A DNA stretch of 64,000 nt, from the NCBI RefSeq assembly GCF_003443675.1, contig NZ_CP031963.1, positions 3,619,501 to 3,683,500 of the forward strand. Direction: 5' to 3'. The notes beneath the pieces were generated by a model. It did not search any database, was not told the DNA's origin, and saw only the letters and a program-made list of their open reading frames with translations. Origin of the DNA: Aquimarina sp. BL5. GTDB lineage: Bacteria > Bacteroidota > Bacteroidia > Flavobacteriales > Flavobacteriaceae. Shown in pieces: positions 1 to 8,853 of this stretch (within the stretch, counting starts at the first letter, position 1; each line of letters begins with the position of its first letter). A program made the position numbers and the translations under genes.

Positions 1-1197
1 GGAGATTTGAGCCCTGAGATTTCTGAAGAAGTTAAAAATCAGGTAGAAGGTGAAGCACGATTTATCCGCGCTTTTTCTTATTTCTATTTGGTACGATTAT
101 GGGGAGAAGTTCCAGTTATTGATGAAATAACTTCGGATACTTCTACTTTATATCCTCTCAATACGATTTCTAGTATTTATGCTTTTATAGAAAATGATTT
201 ACAAAAGGCTGCAGAGCTATTGCCAGTAGGGACTTCTGGTAGTATGAGAATTGGTAAAACAGCGGCTTGGTCGTATCTGGCAGAGATGTATTTAACTCGT
301 AAAGATTATGCGAAATCCAGAGAGTATGCAGAATTGGTTATCAATAGCGGATTACACAGTTTACAGCCTAATTATCAAGATCAATTTATAGATCCATCAG
401 CTAGTGTAAATAGTGAAGGTATTTACAGATGGGTTTGGACTTCCATTAATGGATTATGGGGTATACAGAATACTAACCAAGCCTATCTTATTGCGAGTGA
501 TGATGTCATTGGTAATGACGGTTCTTTCGGATCCGTGGCACCAAGTATTGATCTGTATCTTGCCTTTGATAAGATAACAGAACCGGATGAAGAAGATTTA
601 CGAAGAAAATGGATTATTTGCGAACCAGGAAGAACGTACACTGAATTACTAACTACTGAGGGAGGGTGGACATTTCCTGAAAATGGTGATGAATCTTCGA
701 CAAAGTTACGATATAGAAAATATGTGGTAGGATCCTTAAATGAGCATCCAAATGTGTTTTTTATGAGAACAGAAATGAGTACACAACTAATGCGATACGC
801 AGATGTACTAATGATCTATGCAGAAGCTATTATGGGTGATGCAGATTCTACAGGAGATGTTCAGGCACTGGATGCATTTAATCAAATTAGAAGAAGAGCA
901 GGACTCTCAGAAAAAACAATGTTAACTAGAGAAGCGCTGATGGATGAAAGAAGAATTGAATTTGCTTTTGAAGCAGGTAAGTATTGGCTTGATTTGATAA
1001 GAATGGACAGAAGCGTGGCAACGTCTATTATAAGAAGTCAAGATAGAGGAACAGTAAATACTTTGGTTCCGTTGGATGTTTCATCATTTTTTGTAGATAG
1101 TGCAGGTGATGGTGACTTTACATTACCAATTCCATCAGCAGAGTTATCGTTTATAGATACGACAAGTCCAGCAGTAGATTATGTAATTAATAATTAA
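1..1197 (+). CDS. SusD/RagB-family outer-membrane glycan-binding lipoprotein, 5' end missing
   Basis: The reading frame is open from base 1 and runs to a TAA at 1195-1197, so the true start lies outside the window; about 398 residues remain where SusD proteins usually have 500-600. The first visible residues (EARFIRAFSYFYLVRLWG) match the conserved TPR-like helix of SusD, and the C-terminal part has the family's RRRAGL and ERRIEFAFEAGKYWLDLIR signatures. SusD proteins cap a SusC TonB-dependent transporter and help capture oligosaccharides at the cell surface. The next genes (glycan-binding protein, GH10, GH8) imply a xylan or xylo-oligosaccharide ligand, which is inference. A susC gene should lie just upstream. 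The lipobox cannot be seen. Confidence 0.93.
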   Translation, partial: GDLSPEISEEVKNQVEGEARFIRAFSYFYLVRLWGEVPVIDEITSDTSTLYPLNTISSIYAFIENDLQKAAELLPVGTSGSMRIGKTAAWSYLAEMYLTRKDYAKSREYAELVINSGLHSLQPNYQDQFIDPSASVNSEGIYRWVWTSINGLWGIQNTNQAYLIASDDVIGNDGSFGSVAPSIDLYLAFDKITEPDEEDLRRKWIICEPGRTYTELLTTEGGWTFPENGDESSTKLRYRKYVVGSLNEHPNVFFMRTEMSTQLMRYADVLMIYAEAIMGDADSTGDVQALDAFNQIRRRAGLSEKTMLTREALMDERRIEFAFEAGKYWLDLIRMDRSVATSIIRSQDRGTVNTLVPLDVSSFFVDSAGDGDFTLPIPSAELSFIDTTSPAVDYVINN

Positions 1198-1201
1198 GAA
1201 A

Positions 1202-2398
1202 ATGAAAAACAAATTAATAAATACGAATAAGGGATTACTTGCCTTATCTTCTATAATGATCTTGTTCTTAGGACTGTTTTCTTGTGAAGACAACGAAAAT
1301 GATGGAGGAGAATTTGGTACTCCAGAAATTGCAACTATCCTATCTCTTGGAGATGAACCTACAATCAATTCGGGTTTTCCGGATGAATTGGTTAGGGTAG
1401 AAGGATCTGGTCTAAGTGATATGAAAGAAATCGTTTTTGATGGAACGGTAAATACTTTTTTCAACTCGGCATTGAATTCTAATGTAGCACTATTCTTTAA
1501 CGTTCCATTTGATGTAGACCAAGGAAGTCGTTTTGGAACTCAAACAGTAAAGTTTACTAATCTTTATGGTGAAACGGTATCTTCTCAGTTTGAGATAAAA
1601 CAACCTGAACCTACATTGACTGTTCAGGATACTTTTTCTCCACCAAAAGGAGAGGCTGGTGTAGAAATTAGAGTGTTTGGTAACTGGTTTTTTAACGTGC
1701 AGGATGTACTAATTGATGGAGAATCCGTAGGGGATTTTATCGTGGTTTCTCCTCAGGAACTTATTTTTACTTTTCCTGAAGGTAGAACCGAAACAACAGA
1801 ATTTACCGTAGTTACTTCTGCAGGAATGGTTTCTAAAGACCTACCAATTGTAGGAGGTGTTGTGGAGGTTTTAATAACTGATTTTGAAGGTAATGGGATA
1901 CCAAATATTAATAACGATTATAATGCTGATTGGTTCAGTTATGGAGACAATATGTTTAGAATTGCCAATGGGATAGGTGCAGATGGAAGTACTGGAGCAG
2001 AAATTATTTGGGATGATACGGGCACAGATGGTTTTACAGGAAGTTCTCATCAAAGTATTGCTTCTGTAACAACAGCTACGGATGCAGAAAATGCCTTCCT
2101 AATCATAGATATTAATGGAGATGGTTTTCCAGGAACGGTAATGGAATTTGTTTTGGAAGATGACAGAAGTAATTGGTTAATCAAAGCTCCATTAGAAGGA
2201 ACCGGATGGCAAACCTTAAGGCTAAAAATGGCAGATTTCGGATTCGGATTTGATCCAGGTAATCAAGGGAATGGAGATGTAAATCCATCGACCATCGTAG
2301 CTGTTAAGATGCAAATCAGCCATGAAGGAGGCGCTGGAGTAGTGCCTTCAGGATACAAATATGATAATGTCAAGTTCGAGATTTTAGAACTAGAGTAA
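1202..2398 (+). CDS. Surface glycan-binding lipoprotein with IPT/TIG domains
   Basis: 398 residues. The N-terminus has a lipoprotein signal ending in LGLFSCED, with an acidic stretch after the Cys, typical of surface-exposed Bacteroidetes lipoproteins. Two IPT/TIG Ig-like domains follow (about residues 45-135 and 136-220), then a C-terminal domain of about 175 residues with Trp and Gly-rich strands and a DINGDGFPG segment. It starts 4 nt after the susD stop, so it is co-transcribed. This is the arrangement of SusE/SGBP-B-type proteins, which are encoded directly after susD in many polysaccharide loci and bind the target polysaccharide. Xylan specificity is inferred from the neighbouring enzymes. 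Confidence 0.85.
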   Translation: MKNKLINTNKGLLALSSIMILFLGLFSCEDNENDGGEFGTPEIATILSLGDEPTINSGFPDELVRVEGSGLSDMKEIVFDGTVNTFFNSALNSNVALFFNVPFDVDQGSRFGTQTVKFTNLYGETVSSQFEIKQPEPTLTVQDTFSPPKGEAGVEIRVFGNWFFNVQDVLIDGESVGDFIVVSPQELIFTFPEGRTETTEFTVVTSAGMVSKDLPIVGGVVEVLITDFEGNGIPNINNDYNADWFSYGDNMFRIANGIGADGSTGAEIIWDDTGTDGFTGSSHQSIASVTTATDAENAFLIIDINGDGFPGTVMEFVLEDDRSNWLIKAPLEGTGWQTLRLKMADFGFGFDPGNQGNGDVNPSTIVAVKMQISHEGGAGVVPSGYKYDNVKFEILELE

Positions 2399-2458
2399 CG
2401 AATATAAAAACAAAAAAAGTCCCCATTTTCTTTTCTTTTAAAAAAAGAGAAGCCATGT

Positions 2459-2503
2459 CAAGGAGGAACTAATTCAAGTTAAGATTTGAGGAGATCCTCC
2501 TTG
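2459..2503 (+). terminator. Weak hairpin between the binding-protein gene and the xylanase gene
   Basis: CAAGGAGGA at 2459-2467 is complementary to TCCTCCTTG at 2495-2503, with a 27-nt loop and no T-run. It could attenuate or stabilise the message between the two genes. The rest of the 133-nt spacer is A-rich with no other signal. Confidence 0.25.
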
Positions 2504-2531
2504 TTATATTAAAATTAAAAAAAATAGTAAG

Positions 2532-3914
2532 ATGAAATTAGGAAAAATAAGTAATTCGGCATTTTATGTCATGGTATGTCTTACCATACTGTCATTTATG
2601 TCATGCTCAAGTGATGATGACAATAACAGTTTGTCGGGAGCAGTAGCTCCAGTAGCTCAAGAAGCAAGTGATATTGCTTTAACAAGTTTTAGGGCGAATT
2701 GGAATAATGTATTTAGAGCGAGTGAATATGCGTTAGATGTTTCTACTAATAGTGGTTTTAGTTCTTTTGTAGAAGGTTTTGATAATCTGTCTATAAATCA
2801 ACTGTCTCAATCGGTTACTGGATTAAACTCTAATACTACATATTATTATAGAGTGAGAGCGGTTGTCGGTGGTGTTATCTCAGGAAATTCAAATACGATT
2901 TCAGTAGAGACAAATACAGAATTCCCTGATGATGTTACGCTAAAAAGTGCCACAGAAAATAACTTTTTTGTTGGTGTAGCTGTTTCTGAAGCTAGAACTA
3001 ATATATCCTCTTATGATGAAATATATACAAGAGAGTTTAGTAGCATTACTGCAGAAAATGATATGAAAATGGCTTCTATATTTACAGGTATTGATAATAC
3101 AGGTGCAATTATATATGATTGGAGTAAAGTAGATGCATTAGTTGATTATGCAGAAACAAATAATCTAAATGTACATGGGCATACACTGATCTGGCATAGA
3201 AGTTTACCACAAGCATTAGAGAATTTTAGCGGTACAGATCAAGAGTTTGAAGACTTAATAGAACAATATATAACAGCTGTATTGACTAGATATCAAGGCA
3301 GAATTAATTCTTGGGATGTCGTTAATGAAGCCATTGATGATGATCCAAATATTCAATGGAGAGATACCGTTTTCTTACAGAGAATGGGTGAAGATTATGT
3401 CGAAAAATGTTTTGCTTTTGCCAGAGCCGCTGATCCTAATGTGAAGTTGTTTTATAATGATTATAACATGACCTTTGATGGTACAAAAAGAGGAAAAGTA
3501 CTGGTAATGGTAGATGACCTGTTAGTAAATGATCTTATTGATGGTGTTGGTTATCAGATGCATATAGATTATAATTTCCCTAGTAGAGAGCAGATACAAG
3601 AAGCTACAGATGAAATAGTAGCAAAGGATGTATTAGTGCATTTTGCAGAACTAGATGTAAAGGTTAATGCTGCAAATGATTTAACCGAACTTACTGAAGA
3701 AAGATCTCAGGCACAAAGACAAAGAGTACGAGAAGTAGTTGAGATTTTTAATGCAATTCCGCAGAACAAAAAATACGCAATAACAGTTTGGGGATTAAAA
3801 GATGATGATACTTGGTTAATTCCCGAAAATAATGGTAGACCAGAGTGGCCTCTATTGTTTGATGCTTCTTTTAATAAAAAAGACGCATATCAAGGATTTT
3901 TAGAAGGATTATAA
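2532..3914 (+). CDS. GH10 endo-1,4-beta-xylanase lipoprotein with an FN3 domain
   Basis: 460 residues. Lipoprotein signal with Cys in SFMSCSSDDD, then a fibronectin type III domain (about 40-130), then a GH10 TIM barrel (about 140-458). GH10 hallmarks are visible: AENDMKMASI, HGHTLIWH, the acid/base Glu266 in WDVVNEAID, and the nucleophile Glu373 in HFAELDVKVN. The family cleaves internal beta-1,4 bonds of xylan with retention. The acidic stretch after the lipid Cys suggests display on the outer surface. It lies downstream of the susD and glycan-binding genes and ends in a strong terminator, so it closes that transcription unit. Confidence 0.95.
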   Translation: MKLGKISNSAFYVMVCLTILSFMSCSSDDDNNSLSGAVAPVAQEASDIALTSFRANWNNVFRASEYALDVSTNSGFSSFVEGFDNLSINQLSQSVTGLNSNTTYYYRVRAVVGGVISGNSNTISVETNTEFPDDVTLKSATENNFFVGVAVSEARTNISSYDEIYTREFSSITAENDMKMASIFTGIDNTGAIIYDWSKVDALVDYAETNNLNVHGHTLIWHRSLPQALENFSGTDQEFEDLIEQYITAVLTRYQGRINSWDVVNEAIDDDPNIQWRDTVFLQRMGEDYVEKCFAFARAADPNVKLFYNDYNMTFDGTKRGKVLVMVDDLLVNDLIDGVGYQMHIDYNFPSREQIQEATDEIVAKDVLVHFAELDVKVNAANDLTELTEERSQAQRQRVREVVEIFNAIPQNKKYAITVWGLKDDDTWLIPENNGRPEWPLLFDASFNKKDAYQGFLEGL

Positions 3915-3941
3915 TAAACTTATTCCCATAAACAATCGTCG

Positions 3942-3986
3942 TAATAATCCCTGTAAAAGTTATTTTTACAGGGATTATTATTTTTT
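3942..3986 (+). terminator. Rho-independent terminator after the GH10 gene
   Basis: A perfect 17-bp stem (3942-3958 with 3964-3980), a 5-nt loop, and a run of T's at 3981-3986. It lies 28 nt after the xylanase stop and separates it from the GH8 gene. Confidence 0.9.
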
Positions 3987-4069
3987 GATCTCTAATCTTT
4001 ACCAATAAGTTAACTCGTTACCAATTTTCTGCATCATTTAATAGCTTTTTATATACTTTTTTACAAAGA

Positions 4070-4095
4070 TTTTTACGAAAACGTTTTCGTAAAAA
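4070..4095. promoter_or_regulatory. Perfect 26-bp palindrome, candidate LacI-family operator
   Basis: The core ACGAAAACGTTTTCGT (4075-4090) is flanked by symmetric T5/A5 runs, giving a perfect dyad centred at 4082/4083. The AAACGTTT centre resembles operators of LacI/GalR-type sugar repressors. It lies 205 nt upstream of the GH8 start and has no loop, which argues against a terminator. The role as an operator is inferred. Confidence 0.5.
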
Positions 4096-4240
4096 AATCA
4101 AGAAATACACAATACTAAAAAACATATAATTATCTGATTATCATTATTTTATAGATGTTTTTAGAATTGTATTTAGTTTGAGTATCTATTATTAGTCATT
4201 GGTTTTTTAATCGGTTTTTAGAGGCTTAATGGTTTACTAA

Positions 4241-4269
4241 TTGTTTGCGTGAATAATGTTATAATTTAG
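4241..4269 (+). promoter_or_regulatory. Possible promoter of the GH8 gene
   Basis: TTG at 4241-4243, an 18-nt spacer, then TAATTTAG at 4262-4269, one base off the Bacteroidetes -7 consensus TAnnTTTG. The start codon is 30 nt downstream. Confidence 0.35.
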
Positions 4270-4299
4270 ATCAACTAAATTTCTAAACACAAATCTATT

Positions 4300-7200
4300 A
4301 TGAAAACAATTACAACAATTTTTTTTAAGTTATTCTTCCTCTGTGTAATAATAGTCTCCGGACAAACCACTGTTCAGATTGAAGATTTGAGCATTGGCGG
4401 TCCGTATGCTGGATTGATTGATTCACCTTTTAATGGTATAGCTTTTTATGGTAATGGTGATAAAGCAGAGGGTTCAATTAGTTTACCAACTGTACCTGGT
4501 TTATATAAAGTGGAAATAACAGGAGCATCCTCTAATAGTAGTGAAGCCAAGATTAATTTAAATATAGGAAGTAATAACCTAGGTGCTTTTAGTTTTTCTG
4601 GAGCCTCTGTTTCTAATAGCTCACGAGAAGTTACGATTACAGGGAGTAACCCTCTTATTTTTTCATTAGAATTAATCACAGATAATGGATCTAATGATAC
4701 GTTTTTAGATCGAATTAGTTTTACTTTTTTAGGATCTCCTCCTCCACCTAGACCAGCTCCAGTTATTCCATCTGCACCTTCATTCGAATCTGGAATATAT
4801 AGAAACATGTTTGTAGAATCTGGAAAAACGGAAACGGAAGTGCAACAAAAGATGAATGCTATCTGGGATCATTATTTTGTAAACGGAGATAGTACTAATG
4901 AAAGACTTTATTACGAGGTAGGTAATGATATGGCTTATATTTTGGATACAGGAAACAATGATATAAGATCAGAAGGAATGTCATATGGAATGATGATATG
5001 CGTGCAATTAGGGAAGAAAGCTGAATTTGACAAATTATGGCGTTTTGCCCAAAAATATAGTCAGCATCCAATAGGTACGGATAGAGAAGGTTTATTCTCT
5101 TGGCAATTAAATAGAACTAATTTTTCTATGATTGATCAAAATTCTGCTCCAGATGGGGAAGAGTATTTTGTTACTGCTTTGTTCTTTGCTGATGCATTAT
5201 GGGGCAGTAGCGGATCTATTAACTATAGAGACGAAGCAGACTATATTTTAGATAGTATGCTTAACAAACCAGCACCAAGTACATCTTCATGCCCTACAGC
5301 TTTAGTTGATCAAGATGAAAAGCAAATAGTTTTTGGAATTTGTGGTAATTCTGCGAGTTTTACAGATCCATCATATCATCTTCCTGCTTTTTATGAAATA
5401 TGGGCTAAAGAAGCAGCTAGGAACAATCAATTATGGGCGGATATGGCCACAATAAGTCGTACTTATTTACTTCCTAGAGCAGCACATCCTGAGACTGGAT
5501 TAATGCCAGATTATTCAGAGTTTGATGGCAGACCTGTAAATCAAGGAAATCACGGTAATTTTGAGTTTGATGCTTGGCGAAATATTATGAATATGGGATT
5601 TGATTTTGCCTGGTTTCAAAAAAATAAAAATGATATACAACCACTAATAGATAAGCAGATCAATTTTTTTAAAGATAAACCAGGATACAGTACTTTATGG
5701 ACATTAGACGGTTCGTTTAGCAGAAATAGTGACCATTCTCCTGGTTTGGTAGCTTGTAACGCTGTTGGAGCTTTGGCTCTTGAAGATTCTAAAGTATGGC
5801 CATTTGTAGATGAATTTTTTGATACTCCGATTCCATCAGGTCAATTTAGATATTATGATGGATTGCTATATATGATGAGTTTTATGCACTTGTCAGGAAA
5901 TTTTAAAGCAATTACAGATGATGTAGGTATTCCAGATTGTAATGGAACAGCTTTTCCAATCGCGACTGTAAGTACAACTGACGAAACGACTCAAGGTGCT
6001 AGTGATGGAAAAATTACCTTTGCTTTTTCTGATGTTTCTGGTAGAGAAGCTATAGAGTTTAGTAACGATGGTGGCGCAACATATCCCCTAAATGTGAATG
6101 ATAATTCCGAAACTATAGCTTTTAATAACCTTGCTCCTGGAACGTACAATGTATGGGTGCGTTGGGGAAATAACGATTGCCCTACAAGTTTGGGTAACGT
6201 TGTTATAAATGAAGGAGACACAGTGGACCCTGATCCTATACAATCACCGTTTAGAAGTCACACTATTCCTGGAATAATAGAGGCAGAAGATTATGATAAT
6301 GGAGGGCAAGGAATCGCTTATAACGATTCTGACTCCAGTAATAATGGAAGTCAGGGAAGAACGGATGAAGGTGTTGATCTACAAAATACAACCGATAATG
6401 GTGGTGGCACTAATGTAGGATGGACAGCTAATGGAGAATGGTTAGAGTATACAATAGGAGACGTTACTCCTGGAACATATGATATAGTTTTAAGAGTGGC
6501 AAGTACTCAAAATAATTCGAAATCTTTAGCTCTAAAGTTAGGAACAACAGAACTAGGTTCTGTAGCTATCCCTAATACTAATGGATGGCAATCATGGCAA
6601 AATGTACTAATAGAAAATGTCCAAATCACAAGTGGAAATGCGAATCAAGTATTACGATTAGATGTTTCTGGAGGACTTTACAATATTAATTGGATGAGAT
6701 TTGAACAATCCGATAGCACTACTGATAGCTCAAACTGCGATACAATAGAGGCAGAAGATAATACAGAAAACTTTTATCAATTGAATAATGTAAACGGGGT
6801 CGTAACAAATATTAGCTATTCTCATTGGATGAAATTTGATAATGTTGATATATCTGGAGGCAAATTTACTTTTAGATACGCTAAGGGAAATAATGAAAAC
6901 GGTTATATGAAGGTGAGAATTGATAACAATAGAGATAGTAACAATATTGCAGAAATCTACCCAGAAAGTACAGGAGGATGGAATGATTATGTAGAGAAAA
7001 CGGTTAATATAACGGGATCAGGAAACCATGTAGTTTATCTATATTTTCATAATGCAAGTAGAAACATTCAGTTAGATTGGATTAGTTTTAAAAGTGCAGG
7101 TGATCAACGAATACCTGAAGCAAACGAATTGAAAGAAGAAGAAACGGTACTAGTTTTTCCTAACCCAAGTAATGGAGTTGTAAATATTAAAGTATCAGAA

Positions 7201-7371
7201 TATAATGATATAAGACGGATAGTGCTATTTGATGTTTCCGGTAGAGAGATAAGAAGCATAAAAGAAGTAGGCCAAAAAGAATATAGTTTCAGTGGTCTTA
7301 GCAAGGGAGTTTATCTTTTGAAAGTGGATAAGAACAAAAAAACAATCATAAGAAAACTAATTGTGGATTAA
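4300..7371 (+). CDS. Secreted multidomain GH8 glycoside hydrolase (xylanase or oligoxylanase type) with CBM6 modules and a T9SS tail
   Basis: 1023 residues. Signal peptide ending near VSGQ; an N-terminal carbohydrate-binding-like beta domain (about 25-150); a proline linker (SPPPPRPAP); a GH8 (alpha/alpha)6 domain (about 160-545); an Ig-like linker (about 555-640); a CBM6 (about 650-800, IIEAEDYDNGG); a second CBM-like module (about 815-935, IEAEDNTEN); and a type A T9SS C-terminal domain (about 950-1023, VFPNPSNG to KLIVD). GH8 residues visible are the general acid Glu225 in RSEGMSYG and Asp424 in FDAWR. GH8 covers inverting xylanases, reducing-end xylose-releasing enzymes, cellulases and chitosanases; the GH10 and Sus neighbours favour xylan. 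It has its own promoter region and a terminator. Confidence 0.92.
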   Translation: MKTITTIFFKLFFLCVIIVSGQTTVQIEDLSIGGPYAGLIDSPFNGIAFYGNGDKAEGSISLPTVPGLYKVEITGASSNSSEAKINLNIGSNNLGAFSFSGASVSNSSREVTITGSNPLIFSLELITDNGSNDTFLDRISFTFLGSPPPPRPAPVIPSAPSFESGIYRNMFVESGKTETEVQQKMNAIWDHYFVNGDSTNERLYYEVGNDMAYILDTGNNDIRSEGMSYGMMICVQLGKKAEFDKLWRFAQKYSQHPIGTDREGLFSWQLNRTNFSMIDQNSAPDGEEYFVTALFFADALWGSSGSINYRDEADYILDSMLNKPAPSTSSCPTALVDQDEKQIVFGICGNSASFTDPSYHLPAFYEIWAKEAARNNQLWADMATISRTYLLPRAAHPETGLMPDYSEFDGRPVNQGNHGNFEFDAWRNIMNMGFDFAWFQKNKNDIQPLIDKQINFFKDKPGYSTLWTLDGSFSRNSDHSPGLVACNAVGALALEDSKVWPFVDEFFDTPIPSGQFRYYDGLLYMMSFMHLSGNFKAITDDVGIPDCNGTAFPIATVSTTDETTQGASDGKITFAFSDVSGREAIEFSNDGGATYPLNVNDNSETIAFNNLAPGTYNVWVRWGNNDCPTSLGNVVINEGDTVDPDPIQSPFRSHTIPGIIEAEDYDNGGQGIAYNDSDSSNNGSQGRTDEGVDLQNTTDNGGGTNVGWTANGEWLEYTIGDVTPGTYDIVLRVASTQNNSKSLALKLGTTELGSVAIPNTNGWQSWQNVLIENVQITSGNANQVLRLDVSGGLYNINWMRFEQSDSTTDSSNCDTIEAEDNTENFYQLNNVNGVVTNISYSHWMKFDNVDISGGKFTFRYAKGNNENGYMKVRIDNNRDSNNIAEIYPESTGGWNDYVEKTVNITGSGNHVVYLYFHNASRNIQLDWISFKSAGDQRIPEANELKEEETVLVFPNPSNGVVNIKVSEYNDIRRIVLFDVSGREIRSIKEVGQKEYSFSGLSKGVYLLKVDKNKKTIIRKLIVD

Positions 7372-7393
7372 TAAAAATTAAAGAATCATATTA

Positions 7394-7434
7394 AGACAGT
7401 TATGATAACTACTTATCATAACTGTCTGTTTTTT
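7394..7434 (+). terminator. Terminator after the GH8 gene
   Basis: A perfect 15-bp stem (7394-7408 with 7413-7427), a 4-nt loop, then G and a T-run at 7429-7434. The same region resembles the hairpin that follows the intact tRNA-Ala on the minus strand, so it may derive from a duplicated tRNA terminator. Confidence 0.85.
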
Positions 7435-7473
7435 GTGGAGAAGACGGGACTCGAACCCACGACCTCTTGACTG
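7435..7473 (-). pseudogene. tRNA-Ala(GGC) 3'-half remnant, copy 1 (candidate att scar)
   Basis: 39 nt matching, with one mismatch, the T-arm, acceptor 3' strand and 3' side of the anticodon arm of the intact tRNA-Ala at 47588-47661. The 5' half is absent, so it cannot fold as a tRNA. The next 25 or so bases (tcagt, aaaa, ttatg, tatt blocks) also resemble those beside copy 2 at 26106, so both truncated copies share a history. Confidence 0.8.
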
Positions 7474-7547
7474 TATCAGTGAAAATTTTATGCTATTTCT
7501 AATAATTTCATTTTACCACTGTCTTTATCTTTTTTAGAGATCTGATG

Positions 7548-7648
7548 TATGGATAAAAATAAAAAACAGCCAAAATCTATATTAGAAGATAATGACTGTT
7601 TTTTACTAATATTTCTTACTCTTATGTTGCACGGAATGTAATTCCGCG
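7548..7648 (-). repeat. Interspersed repeat, copy 1, with terminator-like hairpin and REP-like palindrome
   Basis: Read on the minus strand: a small palindrome (CGGAAT, TAC, ATTCCG) at 7631-7645, then CGTGC, ATAAGAGTAAGAAATATTAG, then a hairpin of ACAGTCA with TGGCTGT-like arms ending in a T-run at 7561-7600, and TATTTTTATCCA. The same order of blocks recurs at 8903-8955, 9061-9165 and 10650-10745. The IS110 right end abuts this copy. Confidence 0.65.
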
Positions 7649-7700
7649 CTATCACATCCGAGTATTCTATGATTAAAACAAGCTTTTTTCAAATTATTTT

Positions 7701-8690
7701 TTAAGCAAATTTCATTGTATCCACATATGGAGTTTGTCTATCAATTACTGCAAAAATGCGAGCTATTAACTTGTTTCTAATAATGTTAATTGTGCTCATT
7801 TTATTTTTACCTATTTCAATTCTTCTTTCATAGTATTTTTTCATCTCTGGATTATGTTGAATTGCTACCATTGAACACATATGAATCAATACTTTTATTT
7901 TTTTATTAGCGAGTTGTGAGACTTTATTACGTCCTTTTACACTTGTTCCTGATTGATAAGGGAAAGGAGCTACACCACAATATGATGCAAATTTTCGCCA
8001 GTTCTTAAATTTGGTAAAGTTTTCTGTAGCAATAATCATCGTTGTAGCCATTTGCATTCCAACACCTTTAATACTTAAAATTAACTTTAAACTTTGTTTC
8101 AATGCCTCTTGACTTTTTATAACTTCCAAAATTTGATATTCAAGAGTCTTGATTTGTTTTGTTATGTAACGAATCATCTTTTCCTGGACTTCAAAAATGA
8201 TTTTAAAGTCTTTTGTTTTATATATGTTTTTTTGCTCACTTAGAGTACCCTTATAAGCGGCTCGTTGTTTTATTAGCTTAGCTTTAAGACTCATCAATGA
8301 TTTCAATTGAGTAATGGATTTTGAGTAGCTTTTTGTTGGAGTTATTTCATCTTTTAATCGATAACCGTATAAAGCAATTCTTTTAGAATCAATTACATCG
8401 TCTTTGCCTCTTGTGATTCCCATTGAACGCTTTATATCTAAAGCAGGTGCAATGTGATAATGGCATTCTTTATCTGTTAAAAACTCGGTTATTAAATGCG
8501 AATACATACCTGTATGTTCATACACAAAAAGCACATCTTCGATTTCATTTTTTGAACTTTTGACCCACAAATAAAAGTTCTGTAAACCCTTCTTGCTATT
8601 ACTAAATTGAGCATTTTTCTGATCTAAATGATTACATACATCAATGGTATTTTTACTAATATCAATACCAATTACATTTTTAAAATTCAT
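7701..8690 (-). CDS. IS110-family transposase (DEDD RuvC-like plus serine domain)
   Basis: 329 residues, full length for the family. The RuvC-like DEDD domain occupies about 1-160: Asp10 (GIDISK), Glu58 (VYEHTG), Asp98 and Asp101 (KDDVIDSKR). The C-terminal Transposase_20 domain (about 200-300) has a helix-hairpin-helix-like GVGMQMA and the serine motif YQSGTSVKG with Ser247. IS110 enzymes recombine DNA under guidance of an RNA made from the element's own non-coding end. The leader upstream of this gene is highly structured, placing it in the IS110 group (guide upstream) rather than the IS1111 group. No frameshift or stop is seen, so the enzyme may be active. Confidence 0.93.
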   Translation of the reverse strand: MNFKNVIGIDISKNTIDVCNHLDQKNAQFSNSKKGLQNFYLWVKSSKNEIEDVLFVYEHTGMYSHLITEFLTDKECHYHIAPALDIKRSMGITRGKDDVIDSKRIALYGYRLKDEITPTKSYSKSITQLKSLMSLKAKLIKQRAAYKGTLSEQKNIYKTKDFKIIFEVQEKMIRYITKQIKTLEYQILEVIKSQEALKQSLKLILSIKGVGMQMATTMIIATENFTKFKNWRKFASYCGVAPFPYQSGTSVKGRNKVSQLANKKIKVLIHMCSMVAIQHNPEMKKYYERRIEIGKNKMSTINIIRNKLIARIFAVIDRQTPYVDTMKFA

Positions 8691-8715
8691 AACTTTAATT
8701 TTAAGATAATAATTG

Positions 8716-8853
8716 AGTTACTTTAACTAAGACCTTTAATAAGGACAAACTAAAATTCTATATGGTTCTAAGTAACTTGAAAAAAGGACGGAGACTAATA
8801 CGCGGACTGGATCTTATAAATCTAGCGATCGGGAAAGTTCACTCCGTTCTTTT
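8716..8853 (-). ncRNA. Candidate bridge RNA of the IS110 element
   Basis: Read on the minus strand there are two successive stem-loops upstream of the transposase start. The first (about 8853 to 8783) has a stem of AAAGAACGGAG with CTCCGTCCTTT around a large internal loop holding CCCGATCGC on its left side and TCCGCG on its right, capped by a short AT hairpin. The second (8777 to 8716) has a stem of AGTTACTT with AAGTAACT around a 46-nt loop containing a small CCTT/AAGG hairpin. Two looped stems with split guides match the target-binding and donor-binding loops of known IS110-group bridge RNAs. The 5' end is not determined. Confidence 0.6.

Noticed and set aside
1144..1464. 106-residue minus-strand frame over the susD/binding-protein junction
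   Set aside because: Antisense to two well-supported genes and without recognisable domains.
7435..7520. Functional tRNA at the first truncated copy
   Set aside because: The D arm and acceptor 5' strand are missing and the anticodon loop is altered.
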